This document shows positions 61,201 through 64,000 of a DNA stretch of 64,000 nt, one piece after another; position 1 is the stretch's first letter; every line of letters begins with the position of its first letter. The position numbers and the translations under genes are program-made. The notes below the pieces were generated by a model that did not search any database, was not told the DNA's origin, and saw nothing but the letters and a program-made list of their open reading frames with translations. Origin of the DNA: Polytrichum commune (Eukaryota; Streptophyta; Polytrichopsida; Polytrichales; Polytrichaceae); assembly GCA_950295325.1 (NCBI GenBank), contig OX485804.1:19592001-19656000 (forward strand). Reading direction: 5' to 3'.

Positions 61201-63857
61201 CTTTAGGTTTTTGACGACTGTCTGCCCAAGACCTATCTATCTGCCCTCCAACTTTGACAACTTGATATTTGAGACTCATAATGGAAAAAGTTTCTCATGT
61301 GAGCTATTCTGCAACATGTGTTGTTATTCGGAGTAAATAAGGGATAAGCATCATACACCTTCTCTCTTGCCTCTTGGTCCACTTGTTGGTTATCTTGGAC
61401 TTCAATGGCCCGGGCATCCACAGCCTTAGTAGGTGAGACAACAATAGTAGGTGGGTTAGGGGTTGCTGACTTTATGAAGGCAGCAAACATCGCGTGCATC
61501 TCATCCATTTTACTCTCCATTTTTGAGATCCTTCCTTCTAATGCTAGAGCTGTAGGGTCATGAGCATATCCCGAAACCATATTTGAGGCTCCTCCACCTC
61601 CACCAACCCCTGAATTTACCTCCTGCAAGTCATCAAACGTCTTAGACAAACAACTGAGAATGGTTCGGTGAGTGAGTTCATCCACTAGCAGTACTAAGTG
61701 CATAAAAGAAACGGTGTAGTTTCTATAGCTTCCGAGAATCAAGAAAAATATGTATAAAAAGGATCAGTTGGTGACGACGGAGAGCATCATCATCTACATG
61801 TCAAACAATCTACAATGCCTTCATATTGAAGGATGCAAGCAAACTGGATGATCATGCATCAAGGCAAAGAAGAACGATCGATACCAACCAATGCAACCAT
61901 GACTGCCTCCCTGCAGTCAAATCCCTCTCTTTTTCCACACCGATATAGACTTCATAGCTAACCTCCCCCGCCCCAATTCCCATCACCCGGGTCCTATAAC
62001 AACCAAAAAAACTCAACTACCAAAGTTTCATCGCACACAAATCATCTCAGATGTACAGTTTCGCAAGCAAAATTCAGTCTGCTTTCCCCTTGGAGTCGCC
62101 GCTGTAAAAGTATATCCTGTAAAAGTATATCCTATACTTGCAAAAATTAGAGAAGATTGGCATGCGCCAGCCTGACATACTAACCTCCCTCCCCGGCCTG
62201 CAATTCCCATCACCAACCTTGGAAAACTGTACAACTAACGTTTAAGTGTGCGAATGAATTCACAAAAATTTCCCCTTGAAATGCCACAAATATTAGACGA
62301 GTTACTGCATCATACTAGTGACCGACCCAGAATTGCAAATCTCACCTGACGTCTTAGTAACCATTTAAAACCCATCTACTCATTACCCATCTACTGAAAT
62401 TGTCTGACTGTTACAAGTGCAAAGAAGTTAACTTAGTGTAAACATGTCCCCCTGTCTAGTTTTTGACCAGTTGACAAACTAACTACTAGCAGAAGCTTGA
62501 TCAAAATTGGAAATGACCAATTCTCCCACTTACCTGGTACTGAATAGTTTTGTACAGCACTTAGTCAGTAGATACGATTAATCAGCACTTAGTCTAATTA
62601 GCAAAGCAATTACATTTCATAACTAAAGATATAGGCCAGGTCTACATGGCGTGTTGAATTGATTCCAAACTTACACCCACAACAAGATGCAATTGACAAA
62701 GAATACAACAAGATGCAAGAGAAAAGAATTGAACCCGCAAGATTGTAGAGATCCCTGAGGCAGTTGTTTTCTGTTTTTTGGTTGCCCTCAACCTCTTCAT
62801 TTCATCATTCACTTCGTCATTTGTTGGTATCCTGCCAAGCTCCTCCTCCTACAATGTCACAAAATTAGAAGTATTGTCCAAATAAAAATGTTCAACAAAT
62901 TATTCAACAAATTATAATACATAATCCCTCTCACATACCAAACGCTCTCGAATGGATTCTTCTCCACGAGCTGATGATGTCTGATTGCATAACCGTACAG
63001 TCTTCAACCTCTCAGCCTTAGCTATTTTGTCTGGATTTTTGATCAAAAGCTTCATGTTCTCCCAATGCTCTGGAGTGCAGGTCTTCGGCCTCTCCTTATT
63101 AGCCTCAATGCGATTCTTTAGGAGATGTCGCTTGTTCTTCAAAATCTGCTTCAAATGCTTCTCAAATGCATGATCATGGAGCTTGTAGTCTACATACTCC
63201 CATGCCTCATCCAGTCGACGCCTGATGGCTTCAATTGCAGTCTGAGGTTGTTTGTTCAAGTCAACGATGCTGCAATCCAATGCATGGGAATACCTCCGAA
63301 GTGCCGATCCCCACAAATACAACCTAGAACCTGTGGGGAATCCTTTAACATCACATTTCACCCAATATGGTTTTTGCCCTGCTTGTTTCCGTAGGATTGC
63401 TTCAGATCGTGCATCTGCTGCAATTTTTCGCCTCCGATTTCTCAACCTAACAATTTGTTCTGCTGATGACTCCCCAGGTATGCGAATTCTAAAATCAGAG
63501 TCCTCGTCATGGCCAAATTGAATGTTTGGTATGGTTGGTGCAGGTATGGCTGGAGCTGGTGCCTACAAAAATCAAGCACTCAATAAGGACTCAATAAGAA
63601 CTCAATAAGAACTCAATTTCAAATTGAGAAGCACTCATCCTCTGCTTTATAAATTGGCTACAAAAGAATATAGAAACATACCTGATTTAATAACCCGGCC
63701 AACAAGGCTCCTAGGACATTGCCTTGAGCGTGGCCAACACTAGGGTATGCTATATGTTGGGGTGCAGGTTGTTGTCCCAATGCTTGAAGTAGATAGGACA
63801 ATTGTGGATTTTGCAGATTCTGAAGTTGATGGACGGGCATAAGTTGTGGGGGAGGCT
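58254..63857 (-). CDS. CACTA element gene: En/Spm-type protein with an FCP1-like domain, multi-exon, probably incomplete
   Basis: Proposed exons, transcribed right to left: 63857-63682 (Gln/Pro-rich, HQLQNLQNPQLSYLLQALG), 63562-62939 (624 nt), 62848-about 62735, 61622-61359, 59621-about 58700, and 58517-58254 (stop). The 624-nt exon resembles the plant Ptta/En/Spm transposase family (Pfam Transposase_24): WEYVDYKLHDHAFEKHLKQI and CTPEHWENMKLL. The 61.5-kb exon carries a coiled-coil LEGRISKMESKMDEMHAMF. The last exon resembles the TNP1/En/Spm domain (Transposase_23): MDPNFGLVAQGRISG. Such proteins bind the subterminal repeats and assist excision. The 59-kb exon adds an FCP1/SCP-like domain. 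A nine-A run at 59447-59439 puts its two halves in different frames. Exon joins around 58.7 kb are uncertain, and the start may lie outside the window. Confidence 0.55.
58699..59436 (-). CDS. FCP1/SCP-like HAD phosphatase domain with altered catalytic motif
   Basis: The frame encodes KKFLVIFELEHVL (plus-strand 59,301-59,340), then VVALRWSSSQLIKD, LVVFYSSLP, FTWSRVNCV, LVMKDLENVYKRV, NTILIDSN and a C-terminal GYLLGLDRYDDVL. The order matches FCP1/SCP-type phosphatases of the HAD superfamily, which in plants have a long KxLxxLxKVW-like segment before the last Asp motif. The essential DxDx(T/V) motif is ELEHV here, with both Asp replaced by Glu. The DDS motif is IDSN. It is therefore probably catalytically inactive and may act as a binding module. 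Its place inside a CACTA gene, in the same orientation as the flanking exons, suggests capture of a host gene fragment. Confidence 0.6.
   Translation of the reverse strand, partial: TQPPPKPAIVKEVREDDSSHHPMIRTRSASSKKFLVIFELEHVLCRILGDERRDLGSLCENYEKVQGSVVALRWSSSQLIKDCMSKFLVVFYSSLPCDMVAGIVDILLRGISERPIFTWSRVNCVQTKVSHPENPETMLVMKDLENVYKRVKGPIAITRKNTILIDSNVLETVCIPSGNVVHPKRWGDSEFEKSYLNKKIWGYLLGLDRYDDVLMYTGAHDLDGEARISPNHMHWKDVAPFCYSS
59793..60668. repeat. ~70-bp direct repeats 805 bp apart in a CACTA gene intron
   Basis: AACTCAGATGTGCTTAAAGT and the next 50 bases occur at about 59,793 and 60,598 with one or two differences. Just before the first copy, TGTAACTCTCTTGCTA is repeated several times in tandem (59,720-59,795). 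The remaining intron sequence up to 61,350 is AT-rich with no supported gene. Confidence 0.6.
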
Positions 63858-64000
63858 ACACTTGCTGCATCTACTCAAACATAAGCAATTAGTCACCAAG
63901 AACACTCATACATACAAGCTTAATTTCAGATGATCATACTTTCAGGTATCCACTCAAGTCAGAAGAGCATTACAATAACAAGGTGAAATAAGAAACACCA

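Larger units (their letters stand above)
57357..64000 (-). mobile_element. CACTA (En/Spm) DNA transposon, right part outside the window
   Basis: The terminus CACTACAACAAATG begins at 57357 and fits the CACTA superfamily terminal repeat. A repetitive subterminal region follows (57,400-58,200), then a multi-exon minus-strand gene with En/Spm-type domains reading toward this terminus, as TNPA-type genes do. GGA (57354-57356) may be one side of the 3-bp target duplication. The other end, and any TNPD-type transposase gene, lie beyond 64,000. Confidence 0.72.

Overview
The window looks like nuclear DNA of a land plant, most likely a bryophyte. There are spliced genes with GT..AG introns, a nucleus-encoded plastid ribosomal protein with a transit peptide, a nine-exon plant hexokinase, and an immune receptor that joins a protein kinase to NB-ARC and LRR. 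That last arrangement is best known from mosses. The organism call is an inference from gene architecture.

Layout. 1-9,000: gene-poor DNA with miniature inverted-repeat elements, a fold-back element and dispersed repeats; a weak terminal-exon signal lies near 680-760. 9,010-10,163 (-): intact three-exon plastid uS10 gene, with a MITE just upstream. 13,216-17,821 (+): intact hexokinase whose nine exons sum to 1,581 nt (526 codons plus stop). 18-30 kb: mostly repeats, with one unrecognised minus-strand coding remnant near 24.1-25.4 kb. 30,251-34,325 (+): kinase-NB-ARC-LRR receptor gene, frameshifted once inside a 13-unit LRR array and followed by about 500 bp of decayed LRR DNA. 34,915-36,613 (-): 5' part of a TRM11-like tRNA methyltransferase gene, now a pseudogene.

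38.9-46.9 kb holds a nearly complete non-LTR retrotransposon with an A/C-rich sense strand. It originally had one reading frame of about 7.7 kb coding, in order, for a duplicated basic leader, a 2A-like ribosome-skipping motif, an APE endonuclease, reverse transcriptase, a block resembling a PCIF1-type methyltransferase fold, RNase H, a CCHC finger and a restriction-like endonuclease. Two endonuclease types in one element is the Dualen/RandI plan described from green algae. Three point lesions break the frame.

50-64 kb is a nest of elements. A decayed minus-strand Ty3/gypsy pol is split by a 2.84-kb solo LTR with a perfect 5-bp target duplication. A second copy of that LTR, inverted, is inserted in the reverse transcriptase region. 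That copy is in turn cut by a CACTA (En/Spm) element that starts at 57,357 and runs off the window. The CACTA minus-strand gene carries En/Spm-type domains and, unexpectedly, an FCP1/SCP-like phosphatase domain with altered catalytic acids.

The host genes (uS10c, hexokinase, receptor, TRM11 remnant) are functionally unrelated and independently transcribed. No operon-like organisation, CRISPR array, rRNA or tRNA gene was seen.
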